A stretch of DNA of 64,000 bases from Sphingomonas sp. LHG3406-1 (GCF_029637485.1 NZ_CP069128.1:2388001-2452000); one strand, 5' to 3'. Counted from the stretch's first letter, positions 8,062 through 17,319 are shown. Numbers and translations are program-made. Notes: generated from the sequence alone by a model not told the origin.

Positions 8062-9990
8062 TCAGAATTCGTTCCAGTCGTCCTGCGCGACGCTCGGGCG
8101 CGTCAGGCTCTCGACCGCAGCTGCAGGCAGCGGCGTGATCGGGGATTTGTAGGAACCCTCCTTCCCGAGTCGCGGGAAAGTGGTCGCAGGCGGTTTCGGT
8201 CGCGGCGCAGCGGCGGTGGCAGCAGCGGCGGCGGTGGCGGCGACCTTGCCTGCGGACTGGCAGCGGAAGCGGGACGCCTGCTCGGACAGTCCGGTCACTT
8301 CGCTCAGCAGGTTGCGCGCCGCCGCCGACGTCTGCTCGACCATGGCCGCATTCTGCTGGGTGGACTGGTCCATGCTGGCGATGGCGGCATTGATCTCGGT
8401 GATCGCCATCGCCTGCGCCTGGTTGTCCGACGCCATGCTGGCGAGCAGTTGGTGCACTTCGCCGACGTCGGCCGAGATGTTCTGCAGCGCCGCATCGACC
8501 TGGCCGACGGCATCCACCGCCGTGACGATGTCGGTCTGGGTGACGGTCAGCTGGTCGCGGGCCCTCTTGGCTTCCTCCTCGGCGCGCATGGCGAGCGCGC
8601 TGACGAGGTCGGCGACCACCGCGAACCCCCGGCCCGCCTCGCCGGCACGGCCCGCCTCCACCGCCGCGTTCATCGCCAGCACTCGAGTCTGGAAGGCGAT
8701 CTTGTCGAGACCCTCGATGACGCTGTCGATGCCCTTGGCGCTTTCGCTGACCCGGCCCATCGCCTGGACCGCTTCGTCGGCGACCGCGCGCCCGCCGCTG
8801 ACCGTGGCGATCGCCTGGTCGGCCCGGCCGACCGTCTCGGTCGCCGAAGCGGCGCTGGCCTTCAGCCGCCCGTCCATCTGGGCCACGGCCGCGCTGGTTT
8901 CCTCGAGGCTCGCGGCATTGCTCTCGGTCCGCCGAGCAAGATCCTCGCTCGCCTGAGCGATCTCGCCGCTTCCGGTACGAATCTCGGCCGTGCTGTCGCT
9001 GACCGACTTGATCAGCCCGCCAAGGCTCTGGATGGCCGCGTTGAAGGCCATTCGCAGCTGCCGGTAGCTGTGCGGGAAATATTCCTTGATCTCGGTCGTG
9101 AGATCGCCAGCGGCGAGCTGGTCGAGATGGGTGCCGAGCGTCTTGACGACCAGCTCCTGCTCGGCTGCCGCCTGCTGCTTCTCTTCTTCAAGCTTCGCCC
9201 GTTCCTCGGCCTGGTCGCGGAAGATGGCCAGTGACCGGCTCATGGTTCCGATCTCGTCGTTGCGGTCGCGATGGAGGATGCTGATCGTATGATCGCCCCG
9301 CGCGAGGGTCGCCATTTGTCCGTTCAACTGCAGTAGCGGCGTGACGATCGTGCCGTTGACGACCCAATAGGCCATGAACAGGGCACCGCCGGTGGCAAGG
9401 ATGCTGATGAGCAATCCCATCACCAGGCTGCTGTTGGTCATCTCGGCAAGCGCGTGGGATTCGGCCTCGCTCGCGGCGATCCGTTCATCGTTTCCGCGCT
9501 TCAGATTGGCACCGAACGTCGTGGTCAGCCTGTCGGCCTCGGACAGGAGGCGGAGCGCTCCGCCCTGATCGCCGGCCTGCGCCCGCTGGACCGCCTCGCG
9601 GCTGAGGCGCGCGATCGTCGCCGCCTCTCCCTTGAGCGTCGCCACGGCTGGACCAAGTTCCGGATCGAGCTCGACCGCCTTGTCCATCGCCATCTGGCCT
9701 TCGCGGATCCGGTCCTCGAGTTCGGCCGCGGCCCGGCGCGAATCCTCGCTGCCGGGCGCGTAGAGGGCCGTCCGAAGAGCATTCTTGAGGACCTCGGCGG
9801 TCATACGGTTGCTTCGCACCATCTGCGTGATCGCCGGGAGCTTGTTCTCGACCAGCTCGCTGTAGCGGGCGTCGATGCTCGTGATCTTCCATGCATTCAC
9901 GCCGGCAGTGACGATGGCGATGACGCCAAGCATCAGCATCATCGCCAAAATCTTCTTCATGATCCCGGTGTCCTGCAGCATCCGCTTCAT
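8062..9990 (-). CDS. methyl-accepting chemotaxis protein
   Basis: This 642-residue inner-membrane chemoreceptor signals to CheA/CheW. It has a first membrane helix (about 11-33), a helical periplasmic sensor of four-helix-bundle type, a second helix (about 187-209), a HAMP domain with RDRNDEIGTMSRSL, and the methylation/signalling domain from about 340. The hairpin tip reads EAGRAGEAGRGFAVVAD and then departs from the usual DEVRxLA pattern (DLVSALA). The C-terminus ends DDWNEF, similar to the tryptophan-containing CheR/CheB tether peptides. The ATG at 9990 has a GAGAGGCGGG site. No che genes adjoin it. Confidence 0.95.
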   Translation of the reverse strand: MKRMLQDTGIMKKILAMMLMLGVIAIVTAGVNAWKITSIDARYSELVENKLPAITQMVRSNRMTAEVLKNALRTALYAPGSEDSRRAAAELEDRIREGQMAMDKAVELDPELGPAVATLKGEAATIARLSREAVQRAQAGDQGGALRLLSEADRLTTTFGANLKRGNDERIAASEAESHALAEMTNSSLVMGLLISILATGGALFMAYWVVNGTIVTPLLQLNGQMATLARGDHTISILHRDRNDEIGTMSRSLAIFRDQAEERAKLEEEKQQAAAEQELVVKTLGTHLDQLAAGDLTTEIKEYFPHSYRQLRMAFNAAIQSLGGLIKSVSDSTAEIRTGSGEIAQASEDLARRTESNAASLEETSAAVAQMDGRLKASAASATETVGRADQAIATVSGGRAVADEAVQAMGRVSESAKGIDSVIEGLDKIAFQTRVLAMNAAVEAGRAGEAGRGFAVVADLVSALAMRAEEEAKRARDQLTVTQTDIVTAVDAVGQVDAALQNISADVGEVHQLLASMASDNQAQAMAITEINAAIASMDQSTQQNAAMVEQTSAAARNLLSEVTGLSEQASRFRCQSAGKVAATAAAAATAAAPRPKPPATTFPRLGKEGSYKSPITPLPAAAVESLTRPSVAQDDWNEF

Positions 9991-10162
9991 GGTGCCCGCC
10001 TCTCATCCCAATCCAAGGTCGCCGGCCGGACTTCCTTCCCGAGCCAGCGTCGCTGCTTTCTCATAGAGACGGACCGGCAAGCGCGGGGAAAGGTGCGCCA
10101 AACAGCCGGGCACGGCCCATTGGGCAGGCGGAGAAAGCCCGAGGGCCACTCGTTGCCCGGAC

Positions 10163-11248
10163 ATGGCCGACCCGAGCATCGCTTCCGCACCGCGCCGGAC
10201 CCGGCTGCCCAGGCGGCTGCTGGTCACCCGTTCGGCGCAGGAGCATGCGCATGGCCGATCGATCGTGGCCCGCGCCGAAGGGCTGGGCATCCCGGTCGTC
10301 CCGCTACCCGCCAATCAGGTGCGGCTGCCGCCCCAGCCGGACGAGCGCCGGGCCTATGCCGAGGCCAAGGCGACCATGGCGCTGGTCGTCGCGCCGCCGT
10401 CCAAGCTTCGCTTGCAGCCGATCGCGCCAAGCGCCGACTGGCGCGTCGACCTCGCCGAGGGCTGCCCGGCCCATTGCGCCTACTGCTATCTGGCGGGGTC
10501 CTTGTCAGGGCCGCCGATCACCCGCGTCTATGCCAATCTAGACGAAATCGAAGCGGTGCTTCCCGACTTCCTCGGCAAGGGCCGCATCACATCGCGGTCG
10601 CGCGCCCGGGCGCATGAAGGCACCACCTTCGAGGCGAGCTGCTACACCGACCCGCTCGCGATCGAACCGCTGACCGGCAGCCTCGCCGCGCTGATCCGCC
10701 ACTTCGGCGCTTGGGACGCCGACGTGCAGCTTCGCTTCACCAGCAAGTTCGCGGACGTTTCATCGATGCTCGACCTGCCGCATGGCGGCCGCACCCGGAT
10801 GCGCGCGTCGGTCAATCCGCCGGCCTTCCACCGGTTCGAAGCCGGCACAGACCGCGTCGCCGCCAGGCTCGCCGCGCTTCGGGCGATGGCGCTGGCGGGC
10901 TACAAGGTGGGGCTGACCATCGCTCCGATCATCGCCGCGGAGGGATGGCGAGAGGCCTATGCGGGGCTGATCGATCTGGCGGCAGAGGCGCTGTCCGGGC
11001 TTCCTGGCCTCGACCTCACTGCCGAGCTCATCACCCACCGCTTCACCCCCGGCAGCCGCGAAGTGCTGGCCAGCTGGTATCCGGGCTCCGACCTCGAGAT
11101 GGACCCGGCTCTCCGCGCCGAGAAGCGGACCAAATTCGCCGGCACCAAGTTCGTCTATCCGCCCGAACTGATGACCGAGCTCAAGACCTTCTTCCACGCC
11201 GAACTGGCGGCGAAGCTGCCGGAGGCGCGGGTGCTCTACTGGACGTGA
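10163..11248 (+). CDS. spore photoproduct lyase-like radical SAM protein
   Basis: This 361-residue radical S-adenosylmethionine protein resembles SplB. The [4Fe-4S] cluster motif is C101-PAH-C105-AY-C108 (Cx3Cx2C), the spacing used by this family, and a further conserved Cys lies in EASCYTDPL (160). The surrounding RVDLAEGCPAHCAYCYL block is the family hallmark. In Bacillus the enzyme reverses the thymine photoproduct of spore DNA. This organism should not sporulate, so the role here is probably repair of related UV or damage products, which is inference. It is divergent from the chemoreceptor gene and stands alone. Confidence 0.88.
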   Translation: MADPSIASAPRRTRLPRRLLVTRSAQEHAHGRSIVARAEGLGIPVVPLPANQVRLPPQPDERRAYAEAKATMALVVAPPSKLRLQPIAPSADWRVDLAEGCPAHCAYCYLAGSLSGPPITRVYANLDEIEAVLPDFLGKGRITSRSRARAHEGTTFEASCYTDPLAIEPLTGSLAALIRHFGAWDADVQLRFTSKFADVSSMLDLPHGGRTRMRASVNPPAFHRFEAGTDRVAARLAALRAMALAGYKVGLTIAPIIAAEGWREAYAGLIDLAAEALSGLPGLDLTAELITHRFTPGSREVLASWYPGSDLEMDPALRAEKRTKFAGTKFVYPPELMTELKTFFHAELAAKLPEARVLYWT

Positions 11249-11267
11249 GGACCAGGGTCCCGCCGCG

Positions 11268-11600
11268 CTAGCGGACCAGCCAACCCTTCTGCTGCAGCGT
11301 GCGCCGCCACGCCTTCTCGAAGCAACCGGTGCCGGCGAACGGGCCGATGTTGCTGCAGCTGCCGATCCCGCTGTCGCCCTCGGAAATCCAGCCCATCCGC
11401 TCGGTCATCACGCCTTTGACATTGCCCTTGGGATCATAGGGCGCGGCAGGGTCGGTCACCTGGTAGAAGTTGCGCTGCTCGCGCCGGCCGCAGACCGTGA
11501 TCGCGTCCCCGCCATCGCGCTGCCGGCATTCCTGCCGGGCGACTTCACGGGTCGCTGACGCGGCGAGGTCGGGTCCCGCAAGCAGGGCGAGCAACAGCAT
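11268..11600 (-). CDS. small exported cysteine-containing protein, unknown function
   Basis: This 110-residue protein has a signal peptide (MLLLALLAGPDLAASA) and a mature part with four cysteines (CRQRD, TVCGRRE, GSCSN, GCFEK), likely forming two periplasmic disulfides. The ITVCGRRE-type motif recurs in small exported proteins of sphingomonads. I do not recognise a function. The start at 11600 is chosen because it begins the signal peptide; an upstream ATG adds nine polar residues. It is convergent with the SplB-like gene and divergent from the endolysin. Confidence 0.6.
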   Translation of the reverse strand: MLLLALLAGPDLAASATREVARQECRQRDGGDAITVCGRREQRNFYQVTDPAAPYDPKGNVKGVMTERMGWISEGDSGIGSCSNIGPFAGTGCFEKAWRRTLQQKGWLVR

Positions 11601-11713
11601 GCCGCCAGCATGAGCGCGGCGGCACATCGCGGCAAGCAGATCTTTCCCCTGTCCTACAGAGTGCCAAATAGGTTAGCAACCGTGCGACTCGGTAATCTTG
11701 CGAGGAGAGCTCC

Positions 11714-12283
11714 ATGCCAAGTCTCACACCGCCGCCCATCGTCGATGAGCTGATCGACGGCCTGATCTCCCGCGAGGGCGGCTTCGTCGACCATGCCGCC
11801 GACCGCGGCGGACCGACCCGCTACGGCATCACGGAAGCCGTCGCCCGTGCCCACGGCTACACCGGACCGATGGCGCTGCTCCCGCGGGGCGAGGCCGCTG
11901 CCATCTACCGCCGCCTTTATTGGCTCCGTCCGGCTTTCGACCAGGTCGCCAGACGCGCACCGCGCGTGGCCGCCGAACTGTTCGACACGGGCGCCAACAT
12001 GGGGCCGGGCGTGGCGGTCACCTTCCTGCAGCGCGCCTTGACCGCGCTTAACCGGAATGGTTCCGACTTTCCGGACCTGGTGCCCGATGGACGGATCGGT
12101 GCGGCGACGCTCGCCGCCCTCGATGCGTTCCTCGCCCTGCGCAAGGACCAAGGCGAAACGGTGCTGCTCCGCGCGCTCGAGGCGCTGCAGGGCGAGCGCT
12201 ACCTGCGCCTCGCCGAGAAGCGTCCTGCCAACGAGGCCTTCCTCTACGGCTGGCTCGCGACCCGTCTCGGTCAGGACGACTGA
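11714..12283 (+). CDS. GH108 N-acetylmuramidase (GTA/phage-type endolysin)
   Basis: This 189-residue muramidase has a GH108 domain at the N-terminus and a PG_binding_3-like C-terminal half (ANEAFLYGWLATR). The catalytic Glu is E21 in SREGGF, followed by the conserved DRGGPTRYGIT. It would cleave the peptidoglycan backbone. A strong GAGGAGAG site precedes the ATG. It pairs with the holin gene 88 nt downstream, the same endolysin-holin order used to release gene transfer agents in Rhodobacterales. No signal peptide is visible, so it needs a holin. No capsid or tail genes are near. Confidence 0.9.
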   Translation: MPSLTPPPIVDELIDGLISREGGFVDHAADRGGPTRYGITEAVARAHGYTGPMALLPRGEAAAIYRRLYWLRPAFDQVARRAPRVAAELFDTGANMGPGVAVTFLQRALTALNRNGSDFPDLVPDGRIGAATLAALDAFLALRKDQGETVLLRALEALQGERYLRLAEKRPANEAFLYGWLATRLGQDD

Positions 12284-12312
12284 CCCCGCCGGGCGGCGGT
12301 CCGGACAGACCC

Positions 12313-12344
12313 CCGCCACCGGTGACCTTCGTGACCTTGTTCAT
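12313..12344. repeat. 32-bp dispersed repeat, copy A
   Basis: This 32-nt sequence between the endolysin and holin genes is identical, in inverted orientation, to 48473-48504 next to queF. Its core is GGTCACGAAGGTCACCGGTG (minus-strand reading), with an internal GGTCAC-GAA-GGTCAC direct repeat. The flanks are unrelated at the two sites. Confidence 0.85.
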
Positions 12345-12371
12345 CTTCCTTAACGCTACAGGAGCCCGCTG

Positions 12372-12785
12372 ATGCCCCTCATCGAAGCGATCGTCGCCCC
12401 GCTCGCCAAGCTGATCGACAAGATCATCCCCGATCCTCAGGCCCGCGACCGCGCCAAGCTCGAACTGCTGAAACTTCAGGGCGACCAGGAAGCCGCGCAG
12501 ATCGGCCAGCAGATGCAGGCGATCATCGCCGAGGCGAACAGCGCCGATCCCTGGACCAGCCGCGCACGGCCGAGTTTCCTCTACGTCATGTATGCGCTGA
12601 TGCTCTGGTCGATCCCGATGGGCCTCATCGCCGCGGCCAACCCCGCCACCGCGGCCGCCATCGCCACCGGCATGACCGACTATCTTCGAAACCTGCCGAA
12701 CGAGCTCTACACCCTCTTCGGCACCGGTTATCTCGGCTACACCGCCGCCCGCACCTGGGGGAAGGTGAAGGGCGTGGAGCGCTGA
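12372..12785 (+). CDS. 3TM-type holin (GTA_holin_3TM family)
   Basis: This 137-residue membrane protein has a charged N-terminal helix (DPQARDRAKLELLKLQGDQ), then hydrophobic segments at about 70-90 and 110-125, and a basic C-terminus. The RARPSFLYVMYALMLW pattern and the LFGTGYLGYTAARTWGK end are typical of the 3TM holin family found with gene transfer agents and tailed phages. It would open the inner membrane so the upstream GH108 endolysin reaches the wall. The ATG is preceded by ACAGGAGCCCGCTG. Confidence 0.85.
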   Translation: MPLIEAIVAPLAKLIDKIIPDPQARDRAKLELLKLQGDQEAAQIGQQMQAIIAEANSADPWTSRARPSFLYVMYALMLWSIPMGLIAAANPATAAAIATGMTDYLRNLPNELYTLFGTGYLGYTAARTWGKVKGVER

Positions 12786-12788
12786 TCG

Positions 12789-12887
12789 CTTCTCCCCTCT
12801 CGCTTGCGGGAGGGGCCGGGGGAGGGTCTGTTCGCTCCATGTAAGGACATTCCCTCCCCAACCCCTCCTGCTGACGGAAGGGGCTAG
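12789..12887. repeat. GC-rich inverted-repeat element, copy 1
   Basis: Two arms of about 35 nt (TCTCGCTTGCGGGAGGGGCC-type and its imperfect inverse around TTCCCTCCCCAACCCCTCC) flank a short variable centre. It fills the gap after the holin gene. The same element occurs at 15912-16012 and inside ileS at 43602-43702. Confidence 0.85.
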
Positions 12888-12911
12888 GCCAGCACTTGAT
12901 CCTTTCCGCCC

Positions 12912-14432
12912 ATGGAACGATCCTCCGCCTTGCCCCTTTTACCGGGCAGCGGAGGAAACCACGCCTTGAGCGACCTGCTCGAACCCGGACGAAATTGCTG
13001 GCGGATCGAGCGGTCGGGGAGGGCGTCGGTGATCATCGACGCCTGCTACTATTACCGGATCGTCCGCCAGGCGATGCTGGAAGCGAAGCATCGCATCCTG
13101 ATCATCGGCTGGGACTTCGATCCGCGGATCATCCTCGACCGCACCCATAGCGACCAGAGCCTCGGCGACTTCCTGCTCGAACTCGCCCGGACCAAGCCCA
13201 ACGTGCCGATCAAGATCCTGTCGTGGCGGGTCGGCGCGCTCAAGCTGGCATTCCGCGGCCGGGCGCTCCTCTGGCTCGCGCGCCTCGCCTGGACCAAGGC
13301 CATCCGCTTCGTCATGGACGGCGCCCATCCCCCCGGCTGCTCGCACCACCAGAAAATCGTCGTGATCGACGATAGCTTCGCCATCTGTGGCGGAATCGAC
13401 ATGACCGGCGACCGCTGGGATCGCTCCGCGCACGCCGATGACGAGCCTGGCCGGGTTCGCCCGAACGGCCAGGCCTACGGTCCGTGGCACGACGCCACCA
13501 TGGCCTGCGACGGCCCGCTCGCGACCGCCCTGGCCGAACTTGCCCGCATCCGCTGGAACCATGCCACCGGCGAGGACCTCCCGGCCATCGAAGATGGTGA
13601 GCCACTGTGGCCGGACGAACTGCGCCCGCAGTTCGAAGGCAGCCGCTTCGCCATCGCCCGCACCGCCGCGGCCTATTCCGAATGGGAGAGCATCAAGGAG
13701 ATCGAGGCGCTCACCCTTGACCTCATTGCCCGCGCCCGGCGCTTCATTTACGCCGAGAACCAGTATTTCACCTCGCCCCGTATCGCAGCCGCCATCATGC
13801 GCCGGATGGAGGAGCCGGATCCGCCCGAAATCGTGCTGGTCAACCCGATCCGCGCCGACGGCTGGCTCGAACAGGTGGCGATGGATGCGACCCGGCTGCG
13901 TCTCATCCAGATCATCGGCACCGCCGACCCCGGCAACCGCTTCCGCATCTTCACCCCCAAGACCGAAGGCGGGCAGGACATCTACGTCCATGCCAAGCTG
14001 ATGATCGTCGACGATCAGGTGCTCAAGATCGGCTCGGCCAACATGAACAACCGCAGCCTCGGCCTCGACAGCGAATGCGACCTCTGCCTCGATGCCGCCA
14101 CTGACTCCGAGCGAGAGGCGATGGCAGCGCTGCGCACGCGACTCATGGCCGAGCATACGAACAGCAGCGAGGAACAGGTGCGCGACGCCTTCAAGCGCAC
14201 CGGATCGCTGCTTGCGACCATTGCCGAACTGACCGACAAGGGCGGCCGCCGCCTCGAACCTTTGCCCTTCGAGGCTCCCGAGGGTATCGCCAAGGCGATT
14301 GCGGAGACCGAGTTGCTCGACCCCAAGAGCCCTGATGCCATGTTCGAGAGCATGTCCGAGCGCACCCTCTTCCGTCCCCTGCGCGGCCGCTTAAAGGTGC
14401 TCCGCCGCCGTGGACGCCATCTTCCCGCCTGA
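12912..14432 (+). CDS. phospholipase D-like protein (cardiolipin synthase-type)
   Basis: This 506-residue member of the PLD superfamily has two HKD motifs: SHHQKIVVIDD (H146, K148, D153) and VHAKLMIVDD (H360), each followed by the typical GSxN/GGID context (GSANMNNRSLG). Such proteins transfer or hydrolyse phosphatidyl groups at the membrane. The C-terminal 100 residues are charged and lack a membrane helix. An N-terminal RILIIGWDFDPR block is shared with bacterial PLDs outside the Cls clade. It overlaps the next gene by one base (TGATG), so the two are co-translated. Confidence 0.88.
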   Translation: MERSSALPLLPGSGGNHALSDLLEPGRNCWRIERSGRASVIIDACYYYRIVRQAMLEAKHRILIIGWDFDPRIILDRTHSDQSLGDFLLELARTKPNVPIKILSWRVGALKLAFRGRALLWLARLAWTKAIRFVMDGAHPPGCSHHQKIVVIDDSFAICGGIDMTGDRWDRSAHADDEPGRVRPNGQAYGPWHDATMACDGPLATALAELARIRWNHATGEDLPAIEDGEPLWPDELRPQFEGSRFAIARTAAAYSEWESIKEIEALTLDLIARARRFIYAENQYFTSPRIAAAIMRRMEEPDPPEIVLVNPIRADGWLEQVAMDATRLRLIQIIGTADPGNRFRIFTPKTEGGQDIYVHAKLMIVDDQVLKIGSANMNNRSLGLDSECDLCLDAATDSEREAMAALRTRLMAEHTNSSEEQVRDAFKRTGSLLATIAELTDKGGRRLEPLPFEAPEGIAKAIAETELLDPKSPDAMFESMSERTLFRPLRGRLKVLRRRGRHLPA

Positions 14433-15352
14433 TGGCCCGCTCGTCGCGCCGGCGTCGCTGGCCCAACCTGCCGAAGGCTGCCGCCGAGATGGTGGACCGC
14501 TTCGGCTGGAGCCCGGTTGCCCTTCTCAACACCATCGACCGCCTCACCCCCGGCCGCGGCGACCGTGCCCGCAAGCTGGGCGAGGGACTGCGATTCGGGC
14601 CGCACGCGCGTCACCACCTCGACGTCTGGGCCCCCTCGCACCCGGACAGCGCCAAGTTGCCGATCGTCGTCTTCTTCTACGGTGGCGGGTGGCATTCGGG
14701 CGAGCGCACCGATTATGGCTTCGCCGGCGCCGCCTTCGCGGCACAGGGGTTCCTGACCATTGTCCCCGACTATCGGCTGGTGCCCGAGGTCCGCTATCCC
14801 GACTTCCTCGAGGATGCCGCGCTGGCACTGCGCTGGGTGTGGACCAACGCCATCCATTATGGCGGCGACCCGGCGCGGATCAGCGTCGCCGGGCATAGCG
14901 CCGGAGCCTATATTGCCGCCATGCTGGCGCTCGACCCGCGCTGGCTCGCCGCGGCGCAGCTTCCTTCCGACACGGTGAAGGCCGGCGTGCTTCTCTCGGG
15001 CCCGTTCGACTTCGCACCCTTTCGCGAGTGGCGGGGGCGCGCGACCTTCGGGAGCCATCATGATCCGGCTGAGACGCAGCCGATCAACCACGTTCGCGCC
15101 GACGCGCCGCCGCTGCTGCTTCTGCACGGAAGATCGGACCGCTTGGTCTATGCCAAGAACAGCCGCAGCCTCGATGCGGCGCTCACTGCCGTCGGAGCGC
15201 CGCACGAGATCAAGATCTATCCTGGCTGCGACCATGCCGGGACGGTGGTCGCCCTCTCGCGCCCCTTCCGCCACCGCCACCCGGTGCTCGCTGACGCCGC
15301 CGCTTTCTTGCGCTCGGTGCTCGGGCTTCCCACTTCCTCGTCAAAGGAATGA
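14432..15352 (+). CDS. alpha/beta hydrolase (esterase/carboxylesterase type)
   Basis: This 306-residue hydrolase has the oxyanion loop motif [10 protein letters not shown] (HGGG-like), the nucleophile GHSAGA (Ser156), an Asp in HGRSDRLV and a His in GCDHAGTV, a complete triad arrangement of the BD-FAE/esterase type. Its substrate is unknown. Coupling to the phospholipase D gene by a TGATG overlap suggests a lipid-related role, which is inference. Its stop region overlaps a possible upstream start of hslV. Confidence 0.87.
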   Translation: MARSSRRRRWPNLPKAAAEMVDRFGWSPVALLNTIDRLTPGRGDRARKLGEGLRFGPHARHHLDVWAPSHPDSAKLPIVVFFYGGGWHSGERTDYGFAGAAFAAQGFLTIVPDYRLVPEVRYPDFLEDAALALRWVWTNAIHYGGDPARISVAGHSAGAYIAAMLALDPRWLAAAQLPSDTVKAGVLLSGPFDFAPFREWRGRATFGSHHDPAETQPINHVRADAPPLLLLHGRSDRLVYAKNSRSLDAALTAVGAPHEIKIYPGCDHAGTVVALSRPFRHRHPVLADAAAFLRSVLGLPTSSSKE

Positions 15353-15363
15353 GCGGGACAAGC

Positions 15364-15909
15364 ATGGAACAATGGCATGGCACCACCATCATCGGGGTGC
15401 GCAAGAACGGCCGAACGGTGATCGCCGGCGACGGCCAGGTCAGCATGGGCAACACAGTCATGAAGCCGAACGCCCGCAAGGTGCGGCGGCTGGGTCGTGA
15501 CGGCAAGGTGGTCGGCGGATTCGCCGGTGCGACTGCCGATGCCTTCACCCTGTTCGAGCGGCTGGAGAAGAAGCTTGAAACGCACCACGGCCAGCTGCTC
15601 CGCGCCGCTGTCGAGCTCGCCAAGGACTGGCGAACGGACAAGTATCTCCGCAACCTCGAAGCGCTGATGATCGTCGCCGATGCCGATGTGCTGCTGGTCA
15701 TCACCGGCAATGGCGACGTGCTCGAGCCCGAGGAGAAGGAGGGCACGACGATCGCGTCGATCGGATCGGGTGGCAATTACGCCCTCTCCGCCGCCCGCGC
15801 GCTGGCCGATTACGAGCCCGATCCCGAGACCCTCGCCCGCAAGGCCATGGCCATCGCGGCCGAGGTCTGCGTCTTCACCAACGACCGGGTCGTGGTGGAG
15901 ACGGTTTAG
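15364..15909 (+). CDS. hslV: HslV, peptidase subunit of the HslUV protease
   Basis: HslV is a threonine peptidase forming a dodecamer that degrades proteins unfolded by HslU in the cytosol. The sequence has the short propeptide MEQWHG before the catalytic Thr ([10 protein letters not shown]), the GDGQVS loop and the [16 protein letters not shown] stretch. I favour the ATG at 15364, 181 residues; the in-frame ATG at 15349 overlaps the hydrolase stop and has its purine run abutting it. An inverted repeat separates it from hslU. Confidence 0.95.
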   Translation: MEQWHGTTIIGVRKNGRTVIAGDGQVSMGNTVMKPNARKVRRLGRDGKVVGGFAGATADAFTLFERLEKKLETHHGQLLRAAVELAKDWRTDKYLRNLEALMIVADADVLLVITGNGDVLEPEEKEGTTIASIGSGGNYALSAARALADYEPDPETLARKAMAIAAEVCVFTNDRVVVETV

Positions 15910-15911
15910 CG

Positions 15912-16012
15912 TTCCACTCCCCTCCCGCCTGCGGGAGGGGCCAGGGGAGGGACTGTCCTCCCCCGCCACTCACATTCCCTCCCCCGGCTCCTCCCAAACG
16001 GGAGGGGAGAAG
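15912..16012. repeat. GC-rich inverted-repeat element, copy 2 (hslV-hslU gap)
   Basis: Same family as 12789-12887. The left arm contains CTCCCGCCTGCGGGAGGGGC and the right arm ends AACGGGAGGGGAGAAGG. The right-arm purines lie just upstream of the hslU ATG and appear to serve as its ribosome binding site. Confidence 0.88.
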
Positions 16013-16020
16013 GCAAAGAA

Positions 16021-17319
16021 ATGAACGACGCACTGACCCCCAAGACCATCGTCGCCGCGCTCGACGATCACATCATCGGCCAGTCGGATGCCAAACGTGC
16101 GGTCGCGGTAGCGATGCGCAACCGCTGGCGGCGGCAGCAGCTTGGACCCGAGCTGCGGGACGAGGTCACGCCCAAGAACATCCTGATGATCGGGCCGACC
16201 GGCTGCGGCAAGACGGAGATCAGCCGGCGCCTCGCCAAGCTCGCCGACGCACCGTTTGTGAAAGTCGAGGCGACCAAGTTCACCGAGGTCGGCTATGTCG
16301 GCCGCGACGTCGAGCAGATCGCCCGCGACCTCGTCGAGGAAGCGGTTCGCCTCGAGAAGGAGCGCCGCCGCACCAAGGTCCGCGAGGCGGCGGAGGAAGC
16401 GGCGATGGAGCGCCTGCTCGACGCCCTCACCGGCAAGGGCTCGAGCGAGGCCACCCGTGCGTCCTTCCGCCAGCGCTATGCTGACGGCAGCCTCGACACG
16501 GCCGAGGTCGAGATCGAGGTCGTCGAGGCGCCGGCCATGCCGTTCGACCTGCCCGGGCAGGGCGGCGTCGGCATGATCAACCTCAGCGAGATGATGTCCA
16601 AGGCGATGGGCGGTCCGCCCAAGAAGCGGCGGAAGCTCAAGGTCCCCGCCGCCTTCGTGAAGCTGGTGGAGGAGGAGGCCGACAAGCGCCTGGACGAGGA
16701 TGACATCAATGTCCGTGCGCTGGCCGATGCGGAGGCGAACGGCATCGTCTTCCTCGATGAGATCGACAAGATCGCGGTCAGCGACGTGCGCGGCGGATCA
16801 GTTTCCCGCGAAGGTGTGCAGCGCGATCTGCTGCCGCTGATCGAGGGCACCACCGTCTCGACCAAATACGGTCCGCTCAAGACCGACCACATCCTGTTCA
16901 TCGCCAGCGGCGCCTTCCATGTCGCCAAGCCCGCCGACCTGCTGCCCGAACTGCAGGGACGCCTGCCGATCCGGGTCGAGCTGAAGGCGCTGACGGAAGA
17001 GGATTTCGTTCGCATCCTGTCGGCAACGCGCGCGAGCCTGACCGAGCAGTATCAGGCGCTGCTGGCGACCGAAGGCGTGACCATCCGCTTCGCCGATGAC
17101 GGCATCCGGGCGCTCGCCAGGATCGCCGCGGAAGTGAACGAGAGCGTCGAGAATATCGGCGCCCGTCGCCTTCAGACGGTGATGGAGAAATTGCTCGAGA
17201 CCGTCAGCTTCGAGGCCGAGGACCGGCGCGGTGAGGAACTCACCGTCGATGCCGTCTTCGTCGAGTCGCAGCTCGCCGATCTCGCTCGCAACACCGACCT
17301 GTCGCGTTACGTCCTCTAG
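16021..17319 (+). CDS. hslU: HslU, ATPase subunit of the HslUV protease
   Basis: HslU is a AAA+ unfoldase hexamer that feeds substrates to HslV. The 432 residues include Walker A ([15 protein letters not shown], about 59-66), the pore loop GYVGRDVE, an inserted I-domain with many charged residues, Walker B ([12 protein letters not shown]), sensor regions, and the typical C-terminus NTDLSRYVL that docks in HslV. GGGAGGGGAGAAGG from the repeat just upstream supplies the Shine-Dalgarno purines. It is intact. Confidence 0.97.
   Translation: MNDALTPKTIVAALDDHIIGQSDAKRAVAVAMRNRWRRQQLGPELRDEVTPKNILMIGPTGCGKTEISRRLAKLADAPFVKVEATKFTEVGYVGRDVEQIARDLVEEAVRLEKERRRTKVREAAEEAAMERLLDALTGKGSSEATRASFRQRYADGSLDTAEVEIEVVEAPAMPFDLPGQGGVGMINLSEMMSKAMGGPPKKRRKLKVPAAFVKLVEEEADKRLDEDDINVRALADAEANGIVFLDEIDKIAVSDVRGGSVSREGVQRDLLPLIEGTTVSTKYGPLKTDHILFIASGAFHVAKPADLLPELQGRLPIRVELKALTEEDFVRILSATRASLTEQYQALLATEGVTIRFADDGIRALARIAAEVNESVENIGARRLQTVMEKLLETVSFEAEDRRGEELTVDAVFVESQLADLARNTDLSRYVL

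Noticed and set aside
10163..11248. Spore formation suggested by the SplB homologue
   Set aside because: No sporulation genes are seen. The family occurs in non-spore-formers, so sporulation is not supported.
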